Origin: Cytophagales bacterium
Lineage (GTDB): Bacteria > Bacteroidota > Bacteroidia > Cytophagales > Spirosomataceae
Assembly (NCBI GenBank): GCA_013298805.1
Contig: JAAFIU010000001.1
Coordinates: 1-64,000 of the forward strand
Direction: 5' to 3'
DNA: 64,000 nt
How positions within the stretch are numbered: position 1 is the first letter of the stretch; every line of letters starts with the position of its first letter. The notes under the pieces were generated by a model that did no database searches, was not told the origin of the DNA, and saw only the letters and a program-made list of their open reading frames with translations. Both the position numbers and the translations under genes were made by a program. This document shows, piece after piece, positions 25,803-33,699 of the stretch.

Positions 25803-26223
25803 GACTCTTATAAGTTTAAAAGTTTCAACAATTAAGCATTGAGAAACGTAACTACTTGGAAACAGGAAACAAGATTAAATTAAAACAAACCTTGATTCTC
25901 GACTTTCATGGCGGTTACGGTCAAGCAATCTTAAAGTGAAATTTTTTCTTACATCAAATCATCGCATATTAAAATAATTTACAACGTATACTTTTTTAAA
26001 AAGTATGCCCAATTTTTGTTTGGTTTACAAAGATATAAAATTAGAATTCATAAATGCAAACATTTAACAAAAAAAATATTTAAACACTTATCACCCTAAA
26101 AAACAGACAGTTAAGTATTTTTATCTAAATTCATTATTGAATTAAAAAACAAAATTGAATTAAAAACAAAACAAATAAGGTTGTTTAAAATACAAAATAT
26201 TCATATCCTGAGTTTATACAAAG
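25803..26223. other. Long AT-rich intergenic stretch without a gene
   Basis: No credible reading frame is present. A small palindrome 'atacttttttaaaaagtat' lies near 25988. The stretch is otherwise A/T-rich, and any promoter for the TonB-C gene is not clearly recognisable. Confidence 0.6.
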
Positions 26224-26270
26224 AAAAAGCGTATTTAAAACAGCTAAAACCTGTCGTAAACACGCTTTTT
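26224..26270 (-). terminator. Terminator after the holin-family gene (end of his cluster)
   Basis: 'aaaaagcgt' and 'acgcttttt' enclose an inner pair 'aacag/ctgt'. T- and A-runs flank the stem. It is 42 nt beyond the stop of the gene at 26312. Confidence 0.72.
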
Positions 26271-26311
26271 TGATAAAAAATCAATGTTTTCACTTAGATT
26301 TTTCTAAGAAA

Positions 26312-26656
26312 TTAATCTCCATCCAAAAACCATCCTAACATTGTTGAAAGAACAGAAAGTCCGAAACTGAAAATTAATGGAGGAACAAACCCCTCAACAG
26401 TAAATCCTTGTATAAAGTGAGCCACAACGTAAACCACAATGACATTGATTACTAATAAGAATAGCCCAAGTGTAAGAATTGTAATGGGGAAACTGATAAG
26501 TTTTAGAATTGGCTTCACAAAAGTATTGGCAAAACCCATTGCTAAAGCCACAAAAATTGAAGTCTCGAAACTATCAATTTTTATCCCAACAATATACTTT
26601 GTTCCAAACATTATTACTACGGCGATAATTAAGTATTTGATGATAAAATTTACCAT
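26312..26656 (-). CDS. Phage holin family (DUF/superfamily IV-type) membrane protein
   Basis: The 114 residues are almost entirely four membrane segments. 'ALAMGFANTFVKPILKLISF' and 'FPITILTLGLFLLVINVIVV' are typical of the small membrane proteins annotated as phage holin family. These are widespread in ordinary chromosomes and not evidence for a prophage. The start lies 14 nt after the hisIE stop, so it is probably the last gene of the his transcript. Its role is unknown. Confidence 0.85.
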   Translation of the reverse strand: MVNFIIKYLIIAVVIMFGTKYIVGIKIDSFETSIFVALAMGFANTFVKPILKLISFPITILTLGLFLLVINVIVVYVVAHFIQGFTVEGFVPPLIFSFGLSVLSTMLGWFLDGD

Positions 26657-26670
26657 AATTTTTGAAGGGT

Positions 26671-27267
26671 TTATTTATGTCTTTCACGAAGTACGTCAAT
26701 AATTTCGTCAAAATCAATACCTCTTTGTTCGAGCAAAACTAAGTAGTGAAACAACAAATCGGCGGCTTCTCCTTTGAATAAATCATCGTTTGAATCCATT
26801 GCTTCAATCACTAATTCAACGGCTTCTTCTCCTACTTTTTGAGCAATTTTATTCGTTCCTTTCTCGAAAAGACTGGCAGTATATGATTTTTCAGAAGGCT
26901 TATTCTTTCTATCACGAATAACGGCTTTCAAGTGATTCAACCAACCTGCTTGTCCAGGTTCGTTGGCTTCATTCCAACAAGTATCCGCACCTGTATGGCA
27001 CGTTGGTCCATCAGGATTAACTTTAATTAAAAGCGTATCTTCGTCGCAATCGTTAGCAATACTTACCACACGAAGAAAATTATTTGACGTTTCGCCTTTC
27101 GTCCAGAGACGTTGTTTTGAACGACTAAAAAACGTAACGATTCCGTCTTTCTGAGTTTTTTCAAAAGCCTCTTGGTTCATGTACCCAAGCATCAGCACTT
27201 TGTCTGTTTTGGCATCTTGAATGATGGCAGGAATTAGTCCCGCTTGTTTATTGAAATCTATATTCAT
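26671..27267 (-). CDS. hisIE: Bifunctional phosphoribosyl-AMP cyclohydrolase / phosphoribosyl-ATP pyrophosphatase
   Basis: HisIE performs the second and third steps of histidine synthesis. The N-terminal HisI half (about 1-105) shows 'MLGYMNQEAFEKTQKDG', 'SRSKQRLWTKGETS' and the metal-binding 'DCDEDTLLIKVNPDGPTCHT'. The C-terminal HisE half has 'KVGEEAVELVIEAM' and 'GEAADLLFHYLVLLEQRG'. At 198 residues this is the usual fusion. It lies 42 nt after hisF in the order hisA-hisF-hisIE. Confidence 0.97.
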   Translation of the reverse strand: MNIDFNKQAGLIPAIIQDAKTDKVLMLGYMNQEAFEKTQKDGIVTFFSRSKQRLWTKGETSNNFLRVVSIANDCDEDTLLIKVNPDGPTCHTGADTCWNEANEPGQAGWLNHLKAVIRDRKNKPSEKSYTASLFEKGTNKIAQKVGEEAVELVIEAMDSNDDLFKGEAADLLFHYLVLLEQRGIDFDEIIDVLRERHK

Positions 27268-27309
27268 ATTAATTAAAACCCTTAAAGGTTTTGTTATTAC
27301 TTCCTTTAA

Positions 27310-28065
27310 TCATAATCTTATCGCAACACCTTTCTCTTTCAAATAAGTCTTCAAATCAATAATATCTATTTCTTTGAAGTGAAAAATACTGGCAGCAAGT
27401 CCTGCGTCGGCTTTTCCTTCTGTAAAAACATCGTAAAAGTGTTCCATTGTTCCTGCCCCACCCGAAGCAATAATTGGAATGGATGAATTAGCTGAAATAA
27501 TAGACGTTAGCTCATTGGCAAAACCGGCTTTTGTACCATCGGTATCCATTGATGTCAAAAGGATTTCTCCTGCTCCTCTATCTTCTACTTCTTTTGCCCA
27601 CGCAATGGTACGTAATGCTGTTGGCTTACGTCCGCCGTGTGTGTGTACGACGTGTTCATTTTCAACAAAACGTGTATCAATGGCTACAATGATACACTGC
27701 GAGCCAAAATTTAGTGCCAATTCATCAATTAATTCTGGTCTTCTAACTGCCGATGAGTTGATAGAAACTTTATCTGCCCCTGCATTTAATAAAGCCGAAA
27801 CGTCGTCAACTGATGAAATACCACCGCCAACGGTAAAGGGTATATTTACGTGTCTGGCTACATTTCTGACTAAATCAATTAACGTTTTACGATTATCAAC
27901 GGTAGCGGTTATATCCAAAAACACCAATTCATCAGCTCCTTGTTCCGCATAAATTGCCCCCAATTCTACGGGGTCACCTGCATCACGAAGATTGACGAAA
28001 TTAGTACCTTTTACGGTTCTGCCATCTTTGATGTCGAGGCAGGGGATTATTCTTTTTGTAAGCAT
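27310..28065 (-). CDS. hisF: Imidazole glycerol phosphate synthase cyclase subunit
   Basis: HisF uses ammonia from its partner HisH to make imidazole glycerol phosphate and AICAR. The 251-residue TIM barrel begins '[20 protein letters not shown]', with catalytic aspartates in 'CLDIKDG' and '[13 protein letters not shown]' and phosphate loops 'VGGGISS' and 'IASGGAG'. I use the start at 28065, because the 11 residues ahead of it translate the repeat 'aataggcaataggcggtagg'. hisH is not in the window. Confidence 0.97.
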   Translation of the reverse strand: MLTKRIIPCLDIKDGRTVKGTNFVNLRDAGDPVELGAIYAEQGADELVFLDITATVDNRKTLIDLVRNVARHVNIPFTVGGGISSVDDVSALLNAGADKVSINSSAVRRPELIDELALNFGSQCIIVAIDTRFVENEHVVHTHGGRKPTALRTIAWAKEVEDRGAGEILLTSMDTDGTKAGFANELTSIISANSSIPIIASGGAGTMEHFYDVFTEGKADAGLAASIFHFKEIDIIDLKTYLKEKGVAIRL

Positions 28066-28150
28066 TATAATAGGCAATAGGCGGTAGGCAATGGGCAATA
28101 AGCAAAAATTTTATTTTTAGCGTATCGAATAAAGCATACTGCACACTGCA

Positions 28151-28873
28151 TTACTTGTTAAACTCTGCCAATTGTTTCAAGGTAATTCTTCCTTCATAAA
28201 TGGCTTTCCCGACGATTACTCCGAAGATATTCATGTCGTTCAACTTCACAATATCGTCAAAAACGGCAACGCCACCACTGGCAATAATTTGTAAATCAGG
28301 GAACTGGTCTTGTAAATTTTGGTATAAATCAAAACTTGGGCCTTGCAATAAACCATCTTTGGCAACATCCGTTGAGATGGCATACTTTGCTCCTTTTTCT
28401 ATATATTCACCCACGAAATCGTAAATTGATGTCGTAGTAGCTTCTTCCCAACCCGAAATAGCAATTTTTTCATTACGAGCATCTGCTCCTAAAATAATTT
28501 TTTCTCCTCCGTAACTTTTCAACCAACCTTCAAATAATGCTGGATTTTTTACGGCTACACTTCCGCCTGTCACTTGTTTTGCACCAGAATTAAACGCAAT
28601 TTCAATCATTTCGTCTGATTGTACGCCACCTCCAAAATCTATGTGGAGATTGGTATAAGTTGCAATTCTTTCAAGCACTTTATGATTTACAATTTTCTTT
28701 TGCTTTGCTCCGTCCAAATCCACTAAATGTAGGCGAGAAATTCCTGCATCTTCAAAAGATTTTGCAACCTCCAAAGGGTCTTCGTTATAAATTGTTTTTT
28801 GGGAATAATCGCCTTGAGTTAGACGGACACATTTGCCGTCTATAAGGTCAATGGCTGGGATAATTTGTATCAT
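28151..28873 (-). CDS. hisA: ProFAR isomerase (phosphoribosylformimino-AICAR-P isomerase)
   Basis: HisA carries out the Amadori isomerisation ahead of HisF. The 240-residue half-barrel repeat protein starts 'MIQIIPAIDLIDGKCVRLTQ', has 'GGGVQSDEMIEIAFNSGAKQ' and ends 'GVIVGKAIYEGRITLKQL'. The catalytic aspartate pair is in 'PAIDLIDG' and 'STDVAKDG'. It is the first visible gene of the hisA-hisF-hisIE run. Upstream DNA is repeat-rich, so the operon promoter is not clear. Confidence 0.97.
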   Translation of the reverse strand: MIQIIPAIDLIDGKCVRLTQGDYSQKTIYNEDPLEVAKSFEDAGISRLHLVDLDGAKQKKIVNHKVLERIATYTNLHIDFGGGVQSDEMIEIAFNSGAKQVTGGSVAVKNPALFEGWLKSYGGEKIILGADARNEKIAISGWEEATTTSIYDFVGEYIEKGAKYAISTDVAKDGLLQGPSFDLYQNLQDQFPDLQIIASGGVAVFDDIVKLNDMNIFGVIVGKAIYEGRITLKQLAEFNK

Positions 28874-28949
28874 TTTTGGATTTCGATGTTCGAGGTTTGA
28901 TGTTCGGGTTGAAACCGAAAATTAGTAGCAATTAGCATAATTTTGCAAA

Positions 28950-29130
28950 GTTCCAGAGGGACGAAATATTGGTAAAAATGGATTATTTCACCGCAATAAA
29001 GCCCCCATCGGAGCGAAATATTAGCAAAGTTATTATAACAAGTTTCACATTTCGCCCCGATGGGGCTTTTATAACAAAACTCATTCACACTCCTGCTACC
29101 AACATATTGCCCCGCTGGGGCTTAAATCGT
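28950..29130. repeat. Cluster of 'gcccc...ggggcgaaatatt' palindromic repeats
   Basis: At least three copies are visible: 'gcccccatcggagcgaaatatt' (29001 on), its inverted partner 'atttcgccccgatggggc' (29049-29066), and 'attgccccgctggggcttaaat' (near 29105). A weaker copy 'agagggacgaaatattgg' is near 28957. The first two pair as an 18-bp stem. The block fills the space between hisA and a small ORF and contributes that ORF's last codons. Confidence 0.8.
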
Positions 29131-29317
29131 ACTCATTTTTTTTTGGTATGATAATTCCTCTCGCTTCATTTTTCTTACGAAGTCTGGTTTTAATTTCTTG
29201 AAATTCAAGCGTTTTAGCAAAGGCTATACTCTCAACTTCATTTGCTTTCTTACGTTCTTGCCATTGTTTTAAGAAATCATTTGACTTCGTAACAGTCTGA
29301 TTTGCTTTATATTCCAT
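29096..29317 (-). CDS. Small hypothetical protein downstream of fur
   Basis: This 73-residue, Lys/Glu-rich, probably helical protein ('NDFLKQWQERKKANEVESIA') starts 31 nt after the fur-like gene on the same strand. The last residues ('YDLSPSGAICW') are encoded by the repeat block, so the native C-terminus may have been replaced by repeat sequence. I do not recognise it. It could be a chance frame, but its first 60 residues have normal composition. Confidence 0.45.
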   Translation of the reverse strand: MEYKANQTVTKSNDFLKQWQERKKANEVESIAFAKTLEFQEIKTRLRKKNEARGIIIPKKNEYDLSPSGAICW

Positions 29318-29348
29318 ATCCCTTGTATCTGTTTTTGAAAATTATTTC

Positions 29349-29768
29349 CTAATTGCAATTCTTACAAATACCCTGCACTAATAAATTTGTCTCAATTCGT
29401 TGATAGCCTTCGGGAAGAATAATACTTGGAATGGTCACGTGGTCTAAACAGGTCGTTAGCCCACAAGCTGTACATTTAAAATGTACGTGGTCGTGATGAT
29501 GCTGATGGTCTTCTGAATGACAATTGTCTTTACAAATGGCATATTTTACGCCGCCTTCATCATCTAAAACTTTATGAATAATCCCTTTGTCTAAGAATGT
29601 TTTTAACGTTCGGTAAACGGTTACTCGGTCAAACTGTTCGGTTAATTGTCCTTCCACATCTGCATGAGCGAGTGCATGAGGCTTGCTCATGAATACCTGC
29701 AAGATTTCCTCCCGACAATCTGTTTGACGGAGTTTATAGTCTTTGAGTATGGTTTTTACTTCGCTCAT
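29349..29768 (-). CDS. Fur family transcriptional regulator
   Basis: A 139-residue metal-dependent repressor. The N-terminal winged helix is followed by the dimerisation domain. The metal-binding features are a His-rich 'HSEDHQHHHDHVHFKCTACG' and two cysteine pairs, C-x2-C in 'KCTACGL' and in the C-terminal 'GICKNCN', forming a structural zinc site. Whether it senses iron, zinc or peroxide cannot be told; the His-rich stretch would fit a Zur-like sensor. No regulated metal gene is adjacent. Confidence 0.9.
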   Translation of the reverse strand: MSEVKTILKDYKLRQTDCREEILQVFMSKPHALAHADVEGQLTEQFDRVTVYRTLKTFLDKGIIHKVLDDEGGVKYAICKDNCHSEDHQHHHDHVHFKCTACGLTTCLDHVTIPSIILPEGYQRIETNLLVQGICKNCN

Positions 29769-29844
29769 TTTGGGTTAGATTATATTTTTTGAGTCTGGAT
29801 ACTCTGTGTGATTCAAGTCTGAAAGCTGGAACCAGTAGCAAAAT

Positions 29845-30330
29845 TTACTCCCACATACAACTCACAATTATCTCATTATCGACGGCATATTTCAATGAAA
29901 CTTCAAGTTCTTGTAATTTAATTTTTTCAACATTATAAGTGTCTATATCATATTCAGAGTAAGAATTTTTAATTCTATCAATAGAATTATTGAGAGCTGA
30001 AATAACTTCTAATATCTGTTTAGGTGCGAACATAACAATATAAGTTTTACCATCTATTTCGAAAAACCCCTCTTCATCGAATAAACTGGTTGCAGAATCG
30101 TAAAAAGATAGTCCCTTCGGGTCTATTCCCCACTCGTACAAACTCATATTATCATTTCTTATAATATTTAAACAAACAATCCCCCCTCTAAAACCAATAA
30201 ACTTCAGATCTCTAATTGAATCTTGTTCAATACCTTGATTATCAACTTCAAATAATCCTAATGGTATAACTTGACCTGTAACAAATTTTGAATTCTGACT
30301 GTAAAACGAAAAACCGAATGAAGCACTCAT
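29845..30330 (-). CDS. Hypothetical protein; start codon lies in a MITE target duplication
   Basis: This product of about 161 residues has no recognised domain. It is acidic, with possible beta segments ('SFYDSATSLFDEEGFFEIDG', 'TYIVMFAPKQILEVISALNN'), and has no signal peptide. I start it at 30330 ('MSASFGFSFYSQ'); the upstream residues MRLPCI in the ORF track are coded by the terminal repeat of the MITE. The insertion falls within the start-codon region, so the original leader is now 173 bp away and expression may be altered. It resembles small single-gene proteins that might serve as immunity or contact-dependent factors, but I cannot support that. Confidence 0.6.
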   Translation of the reverse strand: MSASFGFSFYSQNSKFVTGQVIPLGLFEVDNQGIEQDSIRDLKFIGFRGGIVCLNIIRNDNMSLYEWGIDPKGLSFYDSATSLFDEEGFFEIDGKTYIVMFAPKQILEVISALNNSIDRIKNSYSEYDIDTYNVEKIKLQELEVSLKYAVDNEIIVSCMWE

Positions 30331-30334
30331 TATA

Positions 30335-30507
30335 CAGGGCAAACGCATGAGATTACTTTTATTTGGTTCAAGAAAAAATAGCTTGATTGGAAACCTTTAT
30401 AAAATGGAAATTTGACTACTTTGTATCGTCATTAAAAACTTTCCTCCAAATAATATTTGGAAATCTTTACCAAAAAGAGATAAATTATCTCTCATGCGTT
30501 TGCCCTG
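30335..30507. mobile_element. MITE, 173 bp, 18-bp terminal inverted repeats and 9-bp target duplication
   Basis: 'cagggcaaacgcatgaga' (30335-30352) is exactly repeated in inverse as 'tctcatgcgtttgccctg' (30490-30507). Both ends are flanked by the direct repeat 'ctcattata' (30326-30334 and 30508-30516), a 9-bp target-site duplication. No transposase is encoded. A 9-bp duplication is compatible with several IS families, including IS4-type elements. The parent element is not in the window. Confidence 0.88.
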
Positions 30508-30556
30508 CTCATTATATCAATAGTTTAATTTTGATTATTATCTGATTAAGAAGTTT

Positions 30557-30587
30557 ATAAGAGTAACTCGTTATGAATTACTCTTAT
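30557..30587 (-). terminator. Terminator of the four-helix membrane protein gene
   Basis: 'ataagagtaa' pairs with 'ttactcttat' around an 11-nt loop, just 15 nt past the stop at 30602. Confidence 0.8.
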
Positions 30588-30601
30588 TCCCCTCTAAAAT
30601 A

Positions 30602-31042
30602 CTAAAATAATTTATCCCAAGGAATACGACTCAATAAAAGTACAAGTCCTAAACCGAAGAAGATTAAGGCATTTTTGTGTCTTACCGCTGAATCAATGGC
30701 TCTTTTATTTTTAGAGTAACCAACTGTGATTAAAGCAATTGCAATGATATTCGTTAAAATATGTTCAACTGCAATTTTACGATATTCCGCAATTTTCATT
30801 ACTTCTGAACCAAATTCTGTAAAAGCTTTTAATCCGAAAGGACTTAAAAATAAATATAAAACCAAGCCAATTAATAATTGTGTGTGGTTCGAAATCAAGA
30901 AGAAAAGACCCAATTTTCGGTCAGTTTCTGTGAATGCTGATTTTGAACTAAGACCCATTGCGGCTCTTACCAAAACAGCCAAACCTAATATCATCACAAC
31001 GAAGAAAAGTGCCTTGTGAATAAGTTGAAAAATTTCGTACAT
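30602..31042 (-). CDS. Conserved four-helix integral membrane protein
   Basis: The 146 residues form four membrane segments with conserved-looking histidines: 'FQLIHKALFFVVMILGLAVL', 'FFLISNHTQLLIGLVLYLFL' and 'IAVEHILTNIIAIALITVGY'. The histidine spacing in the helices recalls cytochrome b-type proteins, and such proteins are sometimes labelled that way, but haem binding is not shown. The gene has its own -7 element and terminator, so it is monocistronic. Confidence 0.78.
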   Translation of the reverse strand: MYEIFQLIHKALFFVVMILGLAVLVRAAMGLSSKSAFTETDRKLGLFFLISNHTQLLIGLVLYLFLSPFGLKAFTEFGSEVMKIAEYRKIAVEHILTNIIAIALITVGYSKNKRAIDSAVRHKNALIFFGLGLVLLLSRIPWDKLF

Positions 31043-31074
31043 AATATTGGGGATTTTGATTTATTATTTTTTTT

Positions 31075-31082
31075 CAAAGATA
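31075..31082 (-). promoter_or_regulatory. -7 box TATCTTTG for the four-helix membrane protein gene
   Basis: TATCTTTG on the minus strand fits TAnnTTTG and lies 33 nt upstream of the ATG. No exact TTTG is seen at the -33 distance. Confidence 0.6.
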
Positions 31083-31141
31083 CTAAACAATGCCTTCGAT
31101 TATGATGTAATATTACAAAAACATCAAAACTCAACAAACAC

Positions 31142-32800
31142 ATGAAAAAACGTTTACTTCTTCCTGCCCTTTGTCTGGTTAGTATGGCAATGGGTGCATT
31201 CATCACAAAAAGCATTGAAAACCAAACCCTTACCGTAGAAATTGTTAAAAATGCCGAAAAAATTATGGGCTTAGAATTCACGCCCGCCGAGGCAGATTCA
31301 ATGCTTATAGAATTAACGGATACTCGCAAAAATTTTGAGGACATTCGCAAAGTAGAACTCAAAAATGAAGTTTCGCCCGCTCTGCTTTTCAATCCACTTC
31401 CTGTGGGTTTTGAATTTGAAAAAGGTAATTCGACTTTTAAGGCTTCTGTTTTAACGAGCGTTTCGCTCCCAAAAGACAATAATGACTTGGCTTTTTATAG
31501 TGTCAGACAATTAGCGGAGTTGCTTCGTACTAAAAAAATCTCTTCCGTAGAATTGACCAAGTTCTTTTTGGAAAGACTCAAAAAATATGATACTCAACTC
31601 CAATGCGTTGTAACGCTTACTGAAGATTTGGCTCTTGCCCAAGCCGCCAAAGCGGACGCAGAAATTGCCGCAGGGAAATATCGTGGATTATTACACGGAA
31701 TTCCTTACGGAGCAAAGGATTTATTAGCAAAAAAAGGTTATAAAACAACTTGGGGTTCAGTGCCTTACAAAGACCAAGTGCTTGATTACGATGCCGTTGT
31801 GGTAGAAAGATTAGAAAAAGCAGGAGCCGTTTTATGTGCAAAACTTACGTTGGGAGAATTAGCTTGGGGCGATGTTTGGTTTGGCGGTATGACCAAAAAC
31901 CCTTGGAATTTAAAACGTGGTTCTTCGGGTTCTTCGGCGGGTTCAGCATCGGCAGTTTCGGCGGGGCTTTTACCTTTTGCCATTGGTTCTGAAACTTTAG
32001 GTTCTATCGTTTCTCCTTCGTCAGAATGTGGCGATACAGGCTTGCGTCCAACTTTCGGGCGTGTTCCTCGCACTGGGGCAATGGCATTGAGTTGGTCGAT
32101 GGACAAATTAGGGCCCATTTGTAGAACCGTTGAAGATTGTGCCATCGTTTTCAACAATATTTACGGAAAAGACGGAAAAGATTTAACCGTAATGGACGCT
32201 CCTTTTCAATTTGACGGCAATAAAAAAGACTTGAAAGGCATCAAAATTGGTTATTTGAAGAATGATTTTGAAGGAAAATATCCAAACAAAAAACAAGACT
32301 CATTAACACTGGTGACAATGAAAAAATTGGGAGCAGAATTAATCCCGATGGAATTACCAAGTTTGCCTTCTAATGACATTAGTTTTCTTTTAACGGTAGA
32401 AGGAGCAGCCGCTTTTGATGATTTAACTCGCTCAGGAAAAGATGATTTAATGATTCGTCAAATTAAAAATGCTTGGCCAAATGCGTTCAGAGCTGCTCGC
32501 TTTGTGCCTGCGGTCGAGTACATACAAGCCAATCGTCACCGTTCGTTATTGATTCAAGATTTCCATAAAAAATTAGGTAAAATTGATGTGTATTTATCGC
32601 CAGCCTTTGCGAGTAAAAACTTAACAATGACGAATTTAACGGGACACCCTTGCGTGGTTTTACCAAACGGATTCCGTCCAGAAGGTCGCCCGACGAGTAT
32701 TACATTTATGGGTAAATTATTCGGAGAAGGGAAATTACTACAAGTAGCCAAAATCTATCAAGATGCTACCGATTTTCATTTGAAACATCCAAAATTATAG
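31142..32800 (+). CDS. Exported amidase-signature family hydrolase
   Basis: This 552-residue enzyme would cleave amide bonds using the Ser-cisSer-Lys triad. The lysine is in 'IPYGAKDLLAKKG' and the serine-rich loop is 'RGSSGSSAGSASAVSAG', followed by 'SETLGSIVSPSSECGDTGLR'. An N-terminal hydrophobic segment ('MKKRLLLPALCLVSMAMGAF') suggests export or anchoring, and about 100 residues precede the catalytic domain. It resembles Glu-tRNA amidotransferase subunit A in fold. A lone exported copy without gatB/gatC is more likely a peptide or aryl amidase. Confidence 0.9.
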   Translation: MKKRLLLPALCLVSMAMGAFITKSIENQTLTVEIVKNAEKIMGLEFTPAEADSMLIELTDTRKNFEDIRKVELKNEVSPALLFNPLPVGFEFEKGNSTFKASVLTSVSLPKDNNDLAFYSVRQLAELLRTKKISSVELTKFFLERLKKYDTQLQCVVTLTEDLALAQAAKADAEIAAGKYRGLLHGIPYGAKDLLAKKGYKTTWGSVPYKDQVLDYDAVVVERLEKAGAVLCAKLTLGELAWGDVWFGGMTKNPWNLKRGSSGSSAGSASAVSAGLLPFAIGSETLGSIVSPSSECGDTGLRPTFGRVPRTGAMALSWSMDKLGPICRTVEDCAIVFNNIYGKDGKDLTVMDAPFQFDGNKKDLKGIKIGYLKNDFEGKYPNKKQDSLTLVTMKKLGAELIPMELPSLPSNDISFLLTVEGAAAFDDLTRSGKDDLMIRQIKNAWPNAFRAARFVPAVEYIQANRHRSLLIQDFHKKLGKIDVYLSPAFASKNLTMTNLTGHPCVVLPNGFRPEGRPTSITFMGKLFGEGKLLQVAKIYQDATDFHLKHPKL

Positions 32801-32809
32801 TATCGCAGG

Positions 32810-32853
32810 GAACATTCCTGTGCTGAATAAAGCTACAAGGCACAGGAATGTTT
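32810..32853 (+). terminator. Terminator of the amidase gene
   Basis: 'gaacattcctgtgc' (32810-32823) pairs with 'gcacaggaatgtttc' (32840 onward) around a 16-nt loop, 10 nt past the amidase stop. Confidence 0.82.
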
Positions 32854-32940
32854 CTATAATACTTCGAATATTCATTAACAATTTTTCGTTGATTCTAAAA
32901 TGATTGTAAAACAAATTTTAAAATAACTAATTCCGTTCCG

Positions 32941-32948
32941 TAACTTTG
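32941..32948 (+). promoter_or_regulatory. -7 box TAACTTTG upstream of the DUF4833-like gene
   Basis: TAACTTTG matches TAnnTTTG. It overlaps the ATG used in the ORF track (32946), so translation must start later, at 32988. A purine stretch 'aaggag' lies between the two. Confidence 0.65.
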
Positions 32949-32987
32949 TCAAATACAAAACCCACAAGGAGAATAGACTCTATTACA

Positions 32988-33548
32988 ATGCGATTTTTAA
33001 AAACCACTATAATTTTAACTATTTTATTGACTTTCAATACTTTAGCTCAAAAAAATAAAAATACTGCTCTCAATTCAGCCGACCAATTTCCGAATCCAGC
33101 CAAAACACCAAATCAACTATTTTATATTCAACGTAGCTCGAATATAAACGTCGTAGTTTATGATGCAAATTTAGGAGCTGATAAAAAATTAGACCCCAAA
33201 AACCCTGTTCATACTTACTGGCTTCTCTATACAAACGGGGGTAAAAAACAAGAACTTACGGGTATTCAACGTTCTTTGGCGTATGGTTTACACACAAAGC
33301 CAATTGTTGGAGAACCTAATAGTTATGACGGATATTTTTTCGCCTATCGTAAACGTAGATTTTTGGTAAAACAGAATACAAAAGGCGAACCTATCGCTTT
33401 ATTCCCAATTAACGGAAAAATGCAAATATTAGAAAAAGTATTTGTAAAAGTAGATGAAAGTGGCATGATGCCTTCGGTAGTTTATATCGAACTTTGGGGA
33501 CGTGATGTCAACACGGACAAAGAAGTTTATGAAAAGTTTAAGCCTTAA
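32988..33548 (+). CDS. Secreted DUF4833-type protein
   Basis: A 186-residue exported protein with signal 'MRFLKTTIILTILLTFNTLA'. The mature domain looks like the family labelled DUF4833 in Bacteroidota: 'FYIQRSSNINVVVYDANL', 'PVHTYWLLYTNGGKKQELT' and 'DGYFFAYRKRRFLVKQN' are regular beta-strand segments. It ends in a 'VYIELWGRDV' strand. Its function is not known. The start was chosen from the -7 box and the signal peptide. Confidence 0.78.
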   Translation: MRFLKTTIILTILLTFNTLAQKNKNTALNSADQFPNPAKTPNQLFYIQRSSNINVVVYDANLGADKKLDPKNPVHTYWLLYTNGGKKQELTGIQRSLAYGLHTKPIVGEPNSYDGYFFAYRKRRFLVKQNTKGEPIALFPINGKMQILEKVFVKVDESGMMPSVVYIELWGRDVNTDKEVYEKFKP

Positions 33549-33699
33549 AAACCTCCTATCCATTCAATATCCCTTTGAACACATAAAAACAATTTTCAAA
33601 ACTGAATAATTTATTTTTGAGTTATAAATACGAGTAAAGAGTAAGTAAAATACAACTACTATTGCTCTTTAATTTGTACAACCAAAACTTAAAAATAAT

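Noticed and set aside
26312-26656. Prophage signal from the holin-family gene
   Set aside because: It lies in the his operon, and no other phage gene is nearby. This membrane family is common in ordinary chromosomes.
30994-31479. 161-residue minus-strand ORF
   Set aside because: It is antisense to the amidase gene and overlaps the start of the neighbouring membrane protein; its composition is unlike a protein.
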